Both the position numbers and the translations under genes were made by a program. Under the pieces are notes generated by a model. It worked only from the letters and a program-made list of their open reading frames with translations, ran no database searches and was not told the DNA's origin. From Candidatus Odyssella sp. (lineage in GTDB: Bacteria > Pseudomonadota > Alphaproteobacteria > Paracaedibacterales > Paracaedibacteraceae): DNA of 64,000 nt. Positions 8,508 through 16,434 of this stretch are shown here, piece after piece; positions within the stretch are counted from its first letter, which is position 1, and each line of letters opens with the position of its first letter. Location of the stretch: the NCBI GenBank assembly GCA_020718185.1, contig DYSP01000003.1:33231-97230 (forward strand), given 5' to 3'.

Positions 8508-9431
8508 ATGCAATTATACACCATGGTCGCATCTTACCTACGTGCACTTGTTTTTTTTACGTTAACATTAGTGTGTTTTTCGTCTTTACCTGGGAATGGA
8601 AACTGCGCTGATAACATGATACCCTCTTCTTCTTCGCCTCCAAATACTCCTCCTGCAAAAAGAAAAAAGGTAGCAGAAGATATGCCTTCATCATCAGCAA
8701 TACATATCCAACCCATAGGAGTTGTAGAAAATTTTGCAGCAGGTGATCTTTTATATGGACTGGAAGATAGTCGTAAAAAGTATATATCTGATATCGAAAC
8801 TAAATTGAAAGGGGATATCTTTGGATCTAACCATTTTTTGTGTACAGCGGATAGATACAATAATAAGTTTTTATGTCAATTTGAAGAGAAGAGCTTTGAA
8901 GAAATTCAAGAATTATTAGAGAGTAACAAAATATTTTCTGAAGAAAAACCCTCTGTAAATAAAACTATTCACACGAGACCTAGACCAAATTTACCTAATA
9001 TCGATATAGATGATGCTGAAAAGAAAGAAATCCTAAAATATACTAAAGATATAGTTGGGCAGATAAAATCTGGATATTTGAATACTCCTCGCCAAGAAAA
9101 AGAATTGTTTAAGCGGTTTTGTAAAGATGCAATCAGTTATACAATCCAAAAAGGGCACAAAATACATTTCTTACTTGACGGACTTAATATGGCTCAAGTA
9201 ACGGAAGTAGAAGGAGGAGATCCCAACAGGGAATCCTACACATCTTCTGAGTTAAGATATATCTATCGAAATTGGGGTGAATTTAAGGGGCACATCATTT
9301 TTTATCTAAATGGAAAAACGACGAATCCTCCGTGGACGAAGGAAAATAGGCAAAGCTGGGGTAGCTACACACCTAAACCACGGCGACATGCGCTCGACAA
9401 CTCTGCGGAAGATTCAGATTTTTTAGAATAA
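8508..9431 (+). CDS. exported unknown protein with NLS-like basic motif
   Basis: 307 residues. The N-terminus (YLRALVFFTLTLVCFSS) is a signal peptide with likely cleavage near GNCA-DN at residue 34. It is followed by a Ser/Pro-rich stretch and PAKRKKVAED at about 49-58, very like a monopartite nuclear localisation signal. The C-terminal half contains DISYTIQKGHKIHFLL-like and SYTSSELRYIYRNW segments, then a Pro/Arg/Asp-rich end. No known family. Start could be the ATG at 8508 or the one at 8523; neither has a strong ribosome site. It may be a secreted host-directed protein, which is inference. Confidence 0.65.
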   Translation: MQLYTMVASYLRALVFFTLTLVCFSSLPGNGNCADNMIPSSSSPPNTPPAKRKKVAEDMPSSSAIHIQPIGVVENFAAGDLLYGLEDSRKKYISDIETKLKGDIFGSNHFLCTADRYNNKFLCQFEEKSFEEIQELLESNKIFSEEKPSVNKTIHTRPRPNLPNIDIDDAEKKEILKYTKDIVGQIKSGYLNTPRQEKELFKRFCKDAISYTIQKGHKIHFLLDGLNMAQVTEVEGGDPNRESYTSSELRYIYRNWGEFKGHIIFYLNGKTTNPPWTKENRQSWGSYTPKPRRHALDNSAEDSDFLE

Positions 9432-9433
9432 AG

Positions 9434-9960
9434 TTATTTAAATAATCGAAAGACTTTTATTTTGTTGCTAATAGCCTTTTTAAATTCTTCTAACTCATAA
9501 GAGCAAACATGGTGATTGGTGCTTTCTTTAAGAGTCACTAAAATACTCAAGGAAAGAGATTTTTTTTGAGCTAGCAGGTTCAAGTTTTTTTTCATTATTC
9601 TTTTATTATCTATCTCTGGACTAGATGCTTCTATTTTAAAAAAATCAGGATCAAAAACGAAACCAGAAAACATAGGAAGAGTCAATGTCTCTATTGATTC
9701 ATCGTAAGACTCTACTGGGGATGTGAATGATTGCTCAAAGCACATAAGTATAGGTTTTGAAGAAAGTGGATTTGACTGAAGACTTGTATCAAGGTCTTCT
9801 TCATCAACTTCATTGCCCAAGGAGAATCAAGATATTGGAGGCTCATAGGTGTAGATTTTGATTGATTTAGAAATGTCTGATTTTCTGCAACATTGATTTT
9901 GAGGGAATCTGTAACAAAAAGAATGGTGGTGAGTGTTAGGTATAGTATTGTTTTAAACAT
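9434..9960 (-). pseudogene. exported unknown protein, frameshifted
   Basis: Two overlapping frames on the minus strand join into one protein. The first (start 9960) begins with a signal peptide MFKTILYLTLTTILFVTDS and runs to about MSLQYLDSP. The second picks up with LGNEVDEEDLDTS and runs 128 residues to the stop at 9434. The switch lies near 9818-9830, around CTCCTTGGGCAAT, where removal of one base restores a single frame of about 174 residues. No family recognised. It ends 2 bases from the convergent NLS-motif gene. Could be decay, a sequence error, or less likely programmed frameshifting. Confidence 0.6.
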
Positions 9961-10115
9961 TAGCTTTCTTGCTGATTATATTAAATTATACAAGCTATAT
10001 AAGGGTGAATACATCTTTTTCAAGGAAATCTATATAATTATATTATACGGTCAAATTCAGTAATGCAGTCACTTTTATGGTACCAAGATGAATTTTTCTT
10101 AAGATTAAGTATTAT

Positions 10116-10970
10116 TTAAAACATAAAAGCCAAAAAGATAATTGCGCCAATCCATTGATTATATATAAAAAAATCTCGACAAGCTTGGCTGTTTTCTAAA
10201 TTTAATGACCATAATTTTTTGATGATCCATCCGTATACTAATACAATCATTAATCCAGACCAAACAGACATTAATGAAAGATAAGTGGCTAACACCATTA
10301 ACATTCCTGAAGAAAGATAAATTGCCAGTGTAATGAGCCGTGTTTTTTTGCCAAATAAGACAGCTGTTGAGCGAACACCTAATCGGATATCGTCCACGCG
10401 ATCTTGTACGGCATAAATTGTATCATAGCCCATAGTCCATAAAATTGCTCCACCATAAATACACCACACAGGAATGCTTAGAAGACTTTGTAAATCTTTC
10501 GTTACAGCAACAATGCCAATTAAAAACCCAATATTAAAGGCAAACCCAAGGCAAACTTGGGGAAAGTGAGTTAATCGTTTCATCAATGGATAGATAAATA
10601 ACAGGAATAAACCGATGAGGCCAAGCGCCCAACAGGCAGGCGGCAATTGAACAAGGATAACTAAGCCCGCAAGACACAACAAAATGAAAAGCACTAAGAC
10701 ATGCGAGCTTTGCAGTGTACCTGCTGCTAAGGGTCTGTTTTTGGTGCGCGCGACTTCTTTATCAACACTCTGATCAAAAAAATCGTTTAAGATGCAGCCG
10801 GCTGAGCGCATAATAATGGCACCTATCAAGAAAAGGCCAAGTAATTTTAGAGAAAATTGACTTTTTTGGATGTAGGTTACTCCCCACCAACAAGGAAATA
10901 GTAATAAGATAATACCAATAGGCTTATCTAGCCGGCTGAGTAAAATATAAGGGGTTAATTTTTCCCACAT
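10116..10970 (-). CDS. ubiA: 4-hydroxybenzoate polyprenyltransferase UbiA
   Basis: Membrane enzyme that attaches the polyprenyl tail to 4-hydroxybenzoate in ubiquinone synthesis. 284 residues with about eight membrane helices. The two Asp-rich prenyl-diphosphate sites are visible: LNDFFDQSVDKEVARTKNRPL at about residue 62 and YAVQDRVDDIRLGVRSTA at about 185. The N-terminal RLDKPIGIILLLFPCWW is also typical. It starts 2 bases after the rpiB stop, so they are probably one operon. The polyprenyl synthase at 38.6 kb would supply its substrate. Confidence 0.95.
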   Translation of the reverse strand: MWEKLTPYILLSRLDKPIGIILLLFPCWWGVTYIQKSQFSLKLLGLFLIGAIIMRSAGCILNDFFDQSVDKEVARTKNRPLAAGTLQSSHVLVLFILLCLAGLVILVQLPPACWALGLIGLFLLFIYPLMKRLTHFPQVCLGFAFNIGFLIGIVAVTKDLQSLLSIPVWCIYGGAILWTMGYDTIYAVQDRVDDIRLGVRSTAVLFGKKTRLITLAIYLSSGMLMVLATYLSLMSVWSGLMIVLVYGWIIKKLWSLNLENSQACRDFFIYNQWIGAIIFLAFMF

Positions 10971-10972
10971 TT

Positions 10973-11440
10973 TCAGGTTTTGTGAGTATGGGTGGGTGAC
11001 AATTGATTGATTTTATCTAGACGGCGTTGGTGACGCCCTCCTTCAAAATCAGTGGTTAGAAATGCTTTTAGGCATCGCTTAGCGATTTCTGTGCCAATAA
11101 CACGCCCTCCTAAACAAAGGATGTTTGCATTATTGTGCTTGCGCGCGACTTCTGCTTCAAACTCACTATGGCAAATAGCGGCGCGAATTTCAGGAAATCG
11201 ATTAGCCATGATCGACATCCCAATCCCGGTTCCACACAAAATGACCGCCAAAGAAACATCGCCTGCTAAAACGGATTTAACAGCTTTTACACCATAATCT
11301 GGGTAATCAACAGCTATTTCATCGGATGAAACACCCAAATCTTCAACTGAAAATCCCAATTCAATGGCACTTTCAACGAGTGTTTGTTTCAATGAAAATC
11401 CAGCATGATCACTGGAAATGGTGATTTTTTTCAAGGGCAT
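10973..11440 (-). CDS. rpiB: ribose-5-phosphate isomerase B
   Basis: RpiB/LacA-LacB family enzyme interconverting ribose-5-phosphate and ribulose-5-phosphate. The N-terminal ISSDHAGFSLK motif, the CGTGIGMSIMANRF phosphate-binding loop with its catalytic Cys, and RHNNANILCLGGRVIG are all present. I place the start at 11440, giving 155 residues: it has a GAGGAA ribosome site and sits 1 base beyond the dedA stop, while longer in-frame starts would overlap dedA. In alphaproteobacteria rpiB often precedes glyA-nrdR; here glyA-nrdR is 23 kb away. Confidence 0.95.
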   Translation of the reverse strand: MPLKKITISSDHAGFSLKQTLVESAIELGFSVEDLGVSSDEIAVDYPDYGVKAVKSVLAGDVSLAVILCGTGIGMSIMANRFPEIRAAICHSEFEAEVARKHNNANILCLGGRVIGTEIAKRCLKAFLTTDFEGGRHQRRLDKINQLSPTHTHKT

Positions 11441-11441
11441 A

Positions 11442-12023
11442 TTATTCCTCGTCTTCAGGAGGGGAAGAAGAAAGTTTCTTCCAAGCATAGTAACCAAGCC
11501 CTCCCAGAGAAATTAATAATAACACTGAGAACAACGCGATGTACTTTTCAATCAGTTTAAAATCAATTGATTCAATAACGCTTCCCAACAAATATCCACC
11601 TGCGCAACTGATGGCTGTCCATACGATCGCTGCTGCTAGGTTAAGTGGAATAAAACGAGCCGGTGAAATGCCACTGCTACCAATAATAACAGGGCTAATC
11701 ATGCGAATGCCATAAATAAATCGAAAGCTTAAAATAAACCAAATATCCCATTTATGAAGAAGAATGAAGGCTTTGTTTGCTGGTGCCCGCATTTTAGGAA
11801 AATATTCTAAAATACGATCTCCGTAATGTCGTCCTACATAATACATCACTTGATCAGCAATCAAAGTGCCGAGGAAAGCAATAATAACAACTTTAGTAAA
11901 AGATAGATAACCAAGATATGCCATCACGCAGGCCGTTAAGATAACGCTTTCTCCTTCGACCATTGCCCCAATCAGAACGGCAACATAGCCCCAGGTTTGA
12001 ATCCACTCAATTAGATGTTCCAT
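11442..12023 (-). CDS. DedA family membrane protein
   Basis: 193 residues of the DedA/SNARE-associated family, which includes undecaprenyl-phosphate and phosphatidylethanolamine flippases. Seen: an N-terminal hydrophobic helix, the E-x-x-x-P-like loop in GAMVEGESVILTACV, the YYVGRHYGDRIL segment, the RFIYGIRMISPVIIGSSGI block holding the conserved Arg and Gly residues, and two C-terminal helices ending in a charged tail. Which lipid it handles cannot be told. It is directly upstream of rpiB-ubiA on the same strand. Confidence 0.9.
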   Translation of the reverse strand: MEHLIEWIQTWGYVAVLIGAMVEGESVILTACVMAYLGYLSFTKVVIIAFLGTLIADQVMYYVGRHYGDRILEYFPKMRAPANKAFILLHKWDIWFILSFRFIYGIRMISPVIIGSSGISPARFIPLNLAAAIVWTAISCAGGYLLGSVIESIDFKLIEKYIALFSVLLLISLGGLGYYAWKKLSSSPPEDEE

Positions 12024-12119
12024 AAACGTACCTTAGTTATTTGTTTTTTTGATAGTTCCCTTCTGTTTATGCCGTTTTTATGCTGATTATTCAATAGTTC
12101 TCTTTTTTAAACATAGATT

Positions 12120-12458
12120 TTAAGTTTTTTGAGTATACCAAACAATGCCCATAGCAACCCCTTTAATTGATGGTAACATACCTAAGGTTAAGATAATGGT
12201 AGCGGGAATCCAGATGCTTAAATGAGTCCACATTGAGGGGTGATAATTGACTTCTGCCCAATAAATAAGGGGTAATAATAAGTGACCAACAATCGCAATG
12301 GTAAAGTAGGCTGGCATATCATCTGAACGAATATCTTGAAAATTTAATTCGCAAACATCGCATTGTGGTCGAACCGTCAAGTACCCATTAAATAAATTAG
12401 CATTGCCACAACGCGGGCATTTTTTACAAAGCCCTAATTTCATAAGATGCCAAAACAC
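12120..12458 (-). CDS. DUF983 family membrane protein
   Basis: 112 residues. A zinc-ribbon-like N-terminus with two C-x2-C pairs (CKKCPRCG and CDVCEL) is followed by FQDIRSDDMPAYFTIAIVGHLL and two membrane helices, the standard DUF983 arrangement in alphaproteobacteria. Function is unknown; family members often sit near cytochrome oxidase assembly genes. Here it follows mmsB on the same strand after 15 bases, so it may be co-transcribed with the valine genes. Confidence 0.9.
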   Translation of the reverse strand: MFWHLMKLGLCKKCPRCGNANLFNGYLTVRPQCDVCELNFQDIRSDDMPAYFTIAIVGHLLLPLIYWAEVNYHPSMWTHLSIWIPATIILTLGMLPSIKGVAMGIVWYTQKT

Positions 12459-12473
12459 AGTTATTCCTAATTT

Positions 12474-13367
12474 CTAGTTGGATGTTAACGTTTTTAAATA
12501 GCATAAAATGCCTGAAAAATCTAATTGTCCATCTTCATCACAAAATGCCTGATATATTTCTTTTGCTGTATGGGTCATTGGAAGGGAGGATTTTATTTCA
12601 GCTGCAGCAGTTGCTGCTAAAGTTAAATCCTTTAGCATCATCGTGGCCGTAAACCCTGCTTTGTAGTTATTGCTGGAAGGGGTTTGATGTAATACTCCTG
12701 GTGCTGGGCAATATGTATTAAGACTCCAGCTGGCGCCTGATGAAACAGATGAAATTTCATAAAGCTTTTTAGGGCTCAATCCTAATTGTTGAGCAAGAAT
12801 AAATGCTTCTGAAGTGGCAATCATATGAATACCAAGCATCAAATTGTTACATATTTTTGCAGCAATACCATGAGTTGCATCGCCGGCATGAAAGATGTTT
12901 TTCCCCATTAACAGTAATAAAGGTAAGCATTCTTGAAAATGCTCTTCTGCGCCGCCAACCATAAAGGTGAGTGTTGCATTTTTTGCTCCCATGACACCCC
13001 CTGACATTGGTGTATCAACGAAACGATGCCCATGTCGAGCTGCTGCTATATGAACAGCGCGGCAAGTTGCAATATCAATCGTTGAACATTCAATAAAGAG
13101 AGTCGGGTTTTGAATTTGTTCCAGTAAACCAAATTTACCTAAGTAAACGTCTTGAACTTGAGCACTTCCTGGAAGAACGGTAATCACCATATCACGCCCA
13201 GTGGCAGCATCAATTGTTGTTGATGTTCGAGTAGCACCTGCTATTGTGGCTTGTTCGAGAGCTTGAGAGCTAAGATCATAGATCCAAAGTTTTTCGCCAG
13301 CGTTGAGCAAATTAAGAGCCATGGGTAATCCCATATGCCCAAGGCCAATAAATCCAATTTCAGTCAT
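12474..13367 (-). CDS. mmsB: 3-hydroxyisobutyrate dehydrogenase
   Basis: NAD-dependent oxidation of 3-hydroxyisobutyrate to methylmalonate semialdehyde in valine breakdown. The Rossmann motif GFIGLGHMGLPMALNL opens the protein, DTPMSGGVMGA holds the substrate-binding serine and glycines, and KICNNLMLG contains the catalytic Lys. I set the start at 13367 (297 residues) because it gives the family N-terminus and overlaps the mmsA stop by 8 bases, a sign of translational coupling; a longer frame reaches 13565 but would lie inside mmsA. Confidence 0.94.
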   Translation of the reverse strand: MTEIGFIGLGHMGLPMALNLLNAGEKLWIYDLSSQALEQATIAGATRTSTTIDAATGRDMVITVLPGSAQVQDVYLGKFGLLEQIQNPTLFIECSTIDIATCRAVHIAAARHGHRFVDTPMSGGVMGAKNATLTFMVGGAEEHFQECLPLLLLMGKNIFHAGDATHGIAAKICNNLMLGIHMIATSEAFILAQQLGLSPKKLYEISSVSSGASWSLNTYCPAPGVLHQTPSSNNYKAGFTATMMLKDLTLAATAAAEIKSSLPMTHTAKEIYQAFCDEDGQLDFSGILCYLKTLTSN

Positions 13368-14874
13368 GAGAAATATTCCTTGATGAAACAGTTGGTAAAG
13401 AAAACTCAACGCCCTGACGAATGCCGGATGGCCAACGAGTAGTGACAGTTTTAAGCTTGGTAAAAAAACGAACGCCTTCCATTCCGTGCATGCCATGGTC
13501 AGCAAAATTTGACCGTTTCCAGCCGCCAAAGCTATAATACCCGACAGGAACCGGGATAGGGACATTGACCCCTACCATTCCGACTTGCACATGGGTGCAA
13601 AAATTGCGAGCTGTATCACCATCACGTGTAAAAATGGCGCCACCATTGGCATACCGATGATCATTGATTAAACGTAATCCGTCTTCATAAGTTGCCACAC
13701 GCATCACCGCCAATAACGGCCCAAAAATTTCTTCTTGATAAATGTGCATTGTTGGTGTGACGTGATCAAAAAGGCATCCACCCAAAAAATATCCTTTTTC
13801 AGGAAAAGAAGAAATGCGGCCATCAACGATCAAGTGCGCTCCTTGAATAATGCCGTCCTCGATATATGATAAAACTTTTTGACGATGTTCTTTGGTAATC
13901 AATGGTCCCATTTCAATGTTACCTTCGGTATAGCAACCGATTTTAAGCGCTTTGATTTTAGGAGTAAGGCGTTCAATTAATTGATCAGCAATCGAATCAC
14001 CCACCGCAACGACGACTGAAATAGCCATACATCTTTCGCCTGTTGATCCATAAGCGGCTCCTAAAATCGCATCAACAGTTGATTCTAGATCCGCATCTGG
14101 CATGACCAGCGCATGATTTTTAGCGCCACCAAAAGCTTGAACACGTTTGCCAAAGGCAATGGCGGTTTTTTGTATATGTTCGGCGGTTGCCGTTTGTCCG
14201 ACAAAACTAACAGCCTGAATTGTTGGATGTTCTAACAAAGCATTGACTGTTTCATGAGCACCATGAATCACGTTAAGGACACCTGGGGGAAGCCCTGCTT
14301 TTAAGGCTAATTCTGCTAATAAAAGAGTGCATGAAGGATTACGTTCAGATGGTTTTAATAGAACAGTGTTACCACAAGCAATGGCGATAGAACAAATCCA
14401 CAAGGGAATCATCACGGGAAAATTAAAGGGTGTAATAGCAGTGACAACGCCTAAAGGTTGACGAATAGAATAGGAATCAACCTGTCGTCCTACATCTTGG
14501 CTATATTGACCCATAAGTGCCGTTGGGATACCTATTGCATAGGTTAATACATCTAGACCACGTGTTATAGATCCGATTGCTTCATCTTTGCTTTTACCAT
14601 GTTCCTGCCCGATCAAGTTTGCTAATTGATCCATATGTTGTTCAATTAAATGTTGCCATTTGAGAAGGATTTTTGCGCGCGCAGCCGGTGGCGTTGTCGC
14701 CCATTCTAAGAAAGCTGTTTGTGCCTTAGTTGTTGCATAATCCACATCAACAGTGCTGGCATAAGGCACGTGACGAATCACCATTTCGGTTGCAGGATTA
14801 ACAACTTGTCCAACTCGAACAGGGGTTCCTTCATAAAAGTCACCGGCGATAAAATGAAAAAGATTTTCAGGCAT
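13360..14874 (-). CDS. mmsA: methylmalonate-semialdehyde dehydrogenase (acylating)
   Basis: CoA-dependent aldehyde dehydrogenase forming propionyl-CoA from methylmalonate semialdehyde (and acetyl-CoA from malonate semialdehyde). 504 residues. Motifs: TPFNFPVMIPLW, GNTVLLKPSERNPSC, the QAFGGAKNHALVMPDAD segment that is diagnostic of MmsA within the ALDH superfamily, and the catalytic Cys in GSTGERCMAISV. It precedes and overlaps mmsB, making a two-gene valine-catabolic unit. No acyl-CoA dehydrogenase or hydratase partner is in the window. Confidence 0.95.
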   Translation of the reverse strand: MPENLFHFIAGDFYEGTPVRVGQVVNPATEMVIRHVPYASTVDVDYATTKAQTAFLEWATTPPAARAKILLKWQHLIEQHMDQLANLIGQEHGKSKDEAIGSITRGLDVLTYAIGIPTALMGQYSQDVGRQVDSYSIRQPLGVVTAITPFNFPVMIPLWICSIAIACGNTVLLKPSERNPSCTLLLAELALKAGLPPGVLNVIHGAHETVNALLEHPTIQAVSFVGQTATAEHIQKTAIAFGKRVQAFGGAKNHALVMPDADLESTVDAILGAAYGSTGERCMAISVVVAVGDSIADQLIERLTPKIKALKIGCYTEGNIEMGPLITKEHRQKVLSYIEDGIIQGAHLIVDGRISSFPEKGYFLGGCLFDHVTPTMHIYQEEIFGPLLAVMRVATYEDGLRLINDHRYANGGAIFTRDGDTARNFCTHVQVGMVGVNVPIPVPVGYYSFGGWKRSNFADHGMHGMEGVRFFTKLKTVTTRWPSGIRQGVEFSLPTVSSRNISHD

Positions 14875-14893
14875 TATTGTCTATCCTTCAATG

Positions 14894-14915
14894 ATCTCAT
14901 TATGCAATGGCCTCT
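14894..14915. repeat. solo copy of the 22-base terminal repeat
   Basis: ATCTCATTATGCAATGGCC followed by TCT at 14894-14915 is identical over 22 bases to the right end of the element at 15846-15989, about 1.07 kb away. It lies just upstream of mmsA. No matching left end is seen here, so this is a solo end or insertion scar. Confidence 0.7.
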
Positions 14916-15054
14916 TAGACATCGTTCGAAATTAAAATTTTTGATTTTGAAAGAAGTCTATTATATAAGTTGAACAGGTTTTTAGATAAAAGAAAAGCCT
15001 CAAGAAAACCTGAAGCTTTAAGTTAAAGAGATTTCGAAACGTTAAGAGTATTTT

Positions 15055-15759
15055 TTAATCGCAATTAGATTGACAGTAAATCATCTTGTAAAGACCAATA
15101 GCAATAATCACACCCACAAGTTGAGCTGCTCCAAACAACCATAACTGCTGTAAAGCTCCACCTTGAATAACAATTGCAGGTCCAAAAGATCTAGCGAAGT
15201 TAACAGAAGTATTGCTAATAGGAATGCTAACTAAGTGAATGACAGCTAAAGTAAGGCCGACGGCGATCCCAATAAATCCTGTGTCAAACTTTTCAGTAAG
15301 GGTTGCAAATATCACTATTAAAAATAAAGCAGTCATAAGGGCTTCTGTAATGCCTACGGCCATCATTGTGTATTTGCCAGGTGAAAGTTCGTCGAATCCA
15401 TTAGTCCCAAGGCTGGTAATGACAGTATGATCCATTTTGCCGCTAGCAATTATATAAACGAGCCAAGCACCAATTGATGCTCCTACAAGTTGAGCGACAA
15501 TGTAAAAAAATGTATCTTTTCCCGAGATATTATTTAAAAAAAATAAACCTATGGAAACTGCAGGATTAATGTGGCATCCCGATACAGGGCCAATTGTATA
15601 AATGAGAGCCAGCAATGTAAATCCAAAGGTTAAAGAAACGCCTAAGTTGCCAATCGCTGCTCCGGCAATCACCGCGCTGCCTACACCCATAAGCACTAAA
15701 ACTAAAGTGCCAAATAATTCAGCTGTATAACGAACGCATGAAGAACGTGTATTTTGCAT
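15055..15759 (-). CDS. aqpZ: AqpZ-like aquaporin with altered second NPA motif
   Basis: MIP-family channel, 234 residues, six membrane helices. The first pore motif is normal (HINPAVSIG, about residue 63). The second, expected as NPA in NTSVNPARS, reads NTSVNFARS, so Pro is replaced by Phe. Other AqpZ selectivity-filter positions look kept: His in VIHLVSIPISNTS, Thr in NTS, Arg in FARS. The change could alter water flux or helix packing. It stands alone on the minus strand between two copies of the terminal-repeat family. Confidence 0.92.
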   Translation of the reverse strand: MQNTRSSCVRYTAELFGTLVLVLMGVGSAVIAGAAIGNLGVSLTFGFTLLALIYTIGPVSGCHINPAVSIGLFFLNNISGKDTFFYIVAQLVGASIGAWLVYIIASGKMDHTVITSLGTNGFDELSPGKYTMMAVGITEALMTALFLIVIFATLTEKFDTGFIGIAVGLTLAVIHLVSIPISNTSVNFARSFGPAIVIQGGALQQLWLFGAAQLVGVIIAIGLYKMIYCQSNCD

Positions 15760-15845
15760 GTCAATATCTGCTCATAAGTAGTTAATACTAAATTATTAAC
15801 TAAATAAAACAAAGGTACAATAATAAATAATTTTTATTAATAGTT

Positions 15846-15989
15846 GAGACCGCTGCATAATGGCTCTTTTGAGTCCTTAACAGTATCAATGCGATCCTCA
15901 AATCCTCATTTACATAAAGTAAACTCCGGTTTTGCGGTTCTCTTGACACGTTAGTCATCTCAAAATATCTCATTATGCAATGGCCTCTA
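15846..15989. mobile_element. MITE-like element with terminal inverted repeats
   Basis: About 144 bases bounded by imperfect inverted repeats. The left end reads GAGACCGCTGCATAATGGCTC; the right end, reverse-complemented, reads GAGGCCATTGCATAATGAG, with 14 of 17 positions equal in the core. It holds no open frame of note, which fits a non-autonomous element or IS remnant. The GAG(A/G)CC...TTGCA form recalls ends of IS5-type elements; this is inference. Solo or degenerate copies lie at 14894, 56306 and 59677. It occupies most of the 325-base gap between aqpZ and the DUF1190 pseudogene; the rest shows nothing I recognise. Confidence 0.55.
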
Positions 15990-16084
15990 GTTTTGCAATT
16001 ACATCATAGGGTGGTAGTTTGACAATTTTATTTGAGTATGCCACTCTCAGCTTTAGAAAATACTTAAATAACAGTCGATAATCG

Positions 16085-16434
16085 ATGAAACGTTCCTCCT
16101 CAATCAAATTGGTATTAATTGGCTCAGGCCTTGTTTTTTTATCAGCGTGTGACCAAAAGCCTGTAGAGTCAAAAACGAATGAGCATGCTCAAGCTGCTTT
16201 AAATGCTCATCCTAGTGAAACATTCACCAGTCTAGAAGAATGCGAAAAAACGTACGGTGCAGGTAAATGTGGAACTAAACCTCGTGAAGGTGGAGGAAGC
16301 CTTTTTATGCCAATGATATTAGGGTATACATTAGGATCGATGATGAACCGACCAGCTCTGGTGCACAAGTTGATGCTACACGCCGTGGTGGATTGGGTGG
16401 TCAAGCACCTCGTTATGCTGGTGCGGGTGGTTAA
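16085..16434 (+). pseudogene. DUF1190 (YgiB-like) lipoprotein, frameshifted
   Basis: A lipoprotein signal (KLVLIGSGLVFLSAC, cysteine at about residue 22) leads to FTSLEECEKTYGAGKCGTKPREGG and FMPMILGYTLGSMM, the DUF1190/YgiB pattern. After GSMM the frame runs into unrelated sequence, while another frame gives TSSGAQVDATRRGGLGGQAP and stops at TAA 16432-16434, overlapping the ATG of the next gene as TAATG. The second frame is therefore the original end, and a single-base deletion or a 2-base insertion near 16335-16345 broke the gene. In other bacteria YgiB-type genes pair with YgiC-type ligases, as here. Confidence 0.7.

Noticed and set aside
13368..13565. N-terminal extension of mmsB
   Set aside because: These 66 codons lie inside mmsA in another frame; the family N-terminus begins at 13367.
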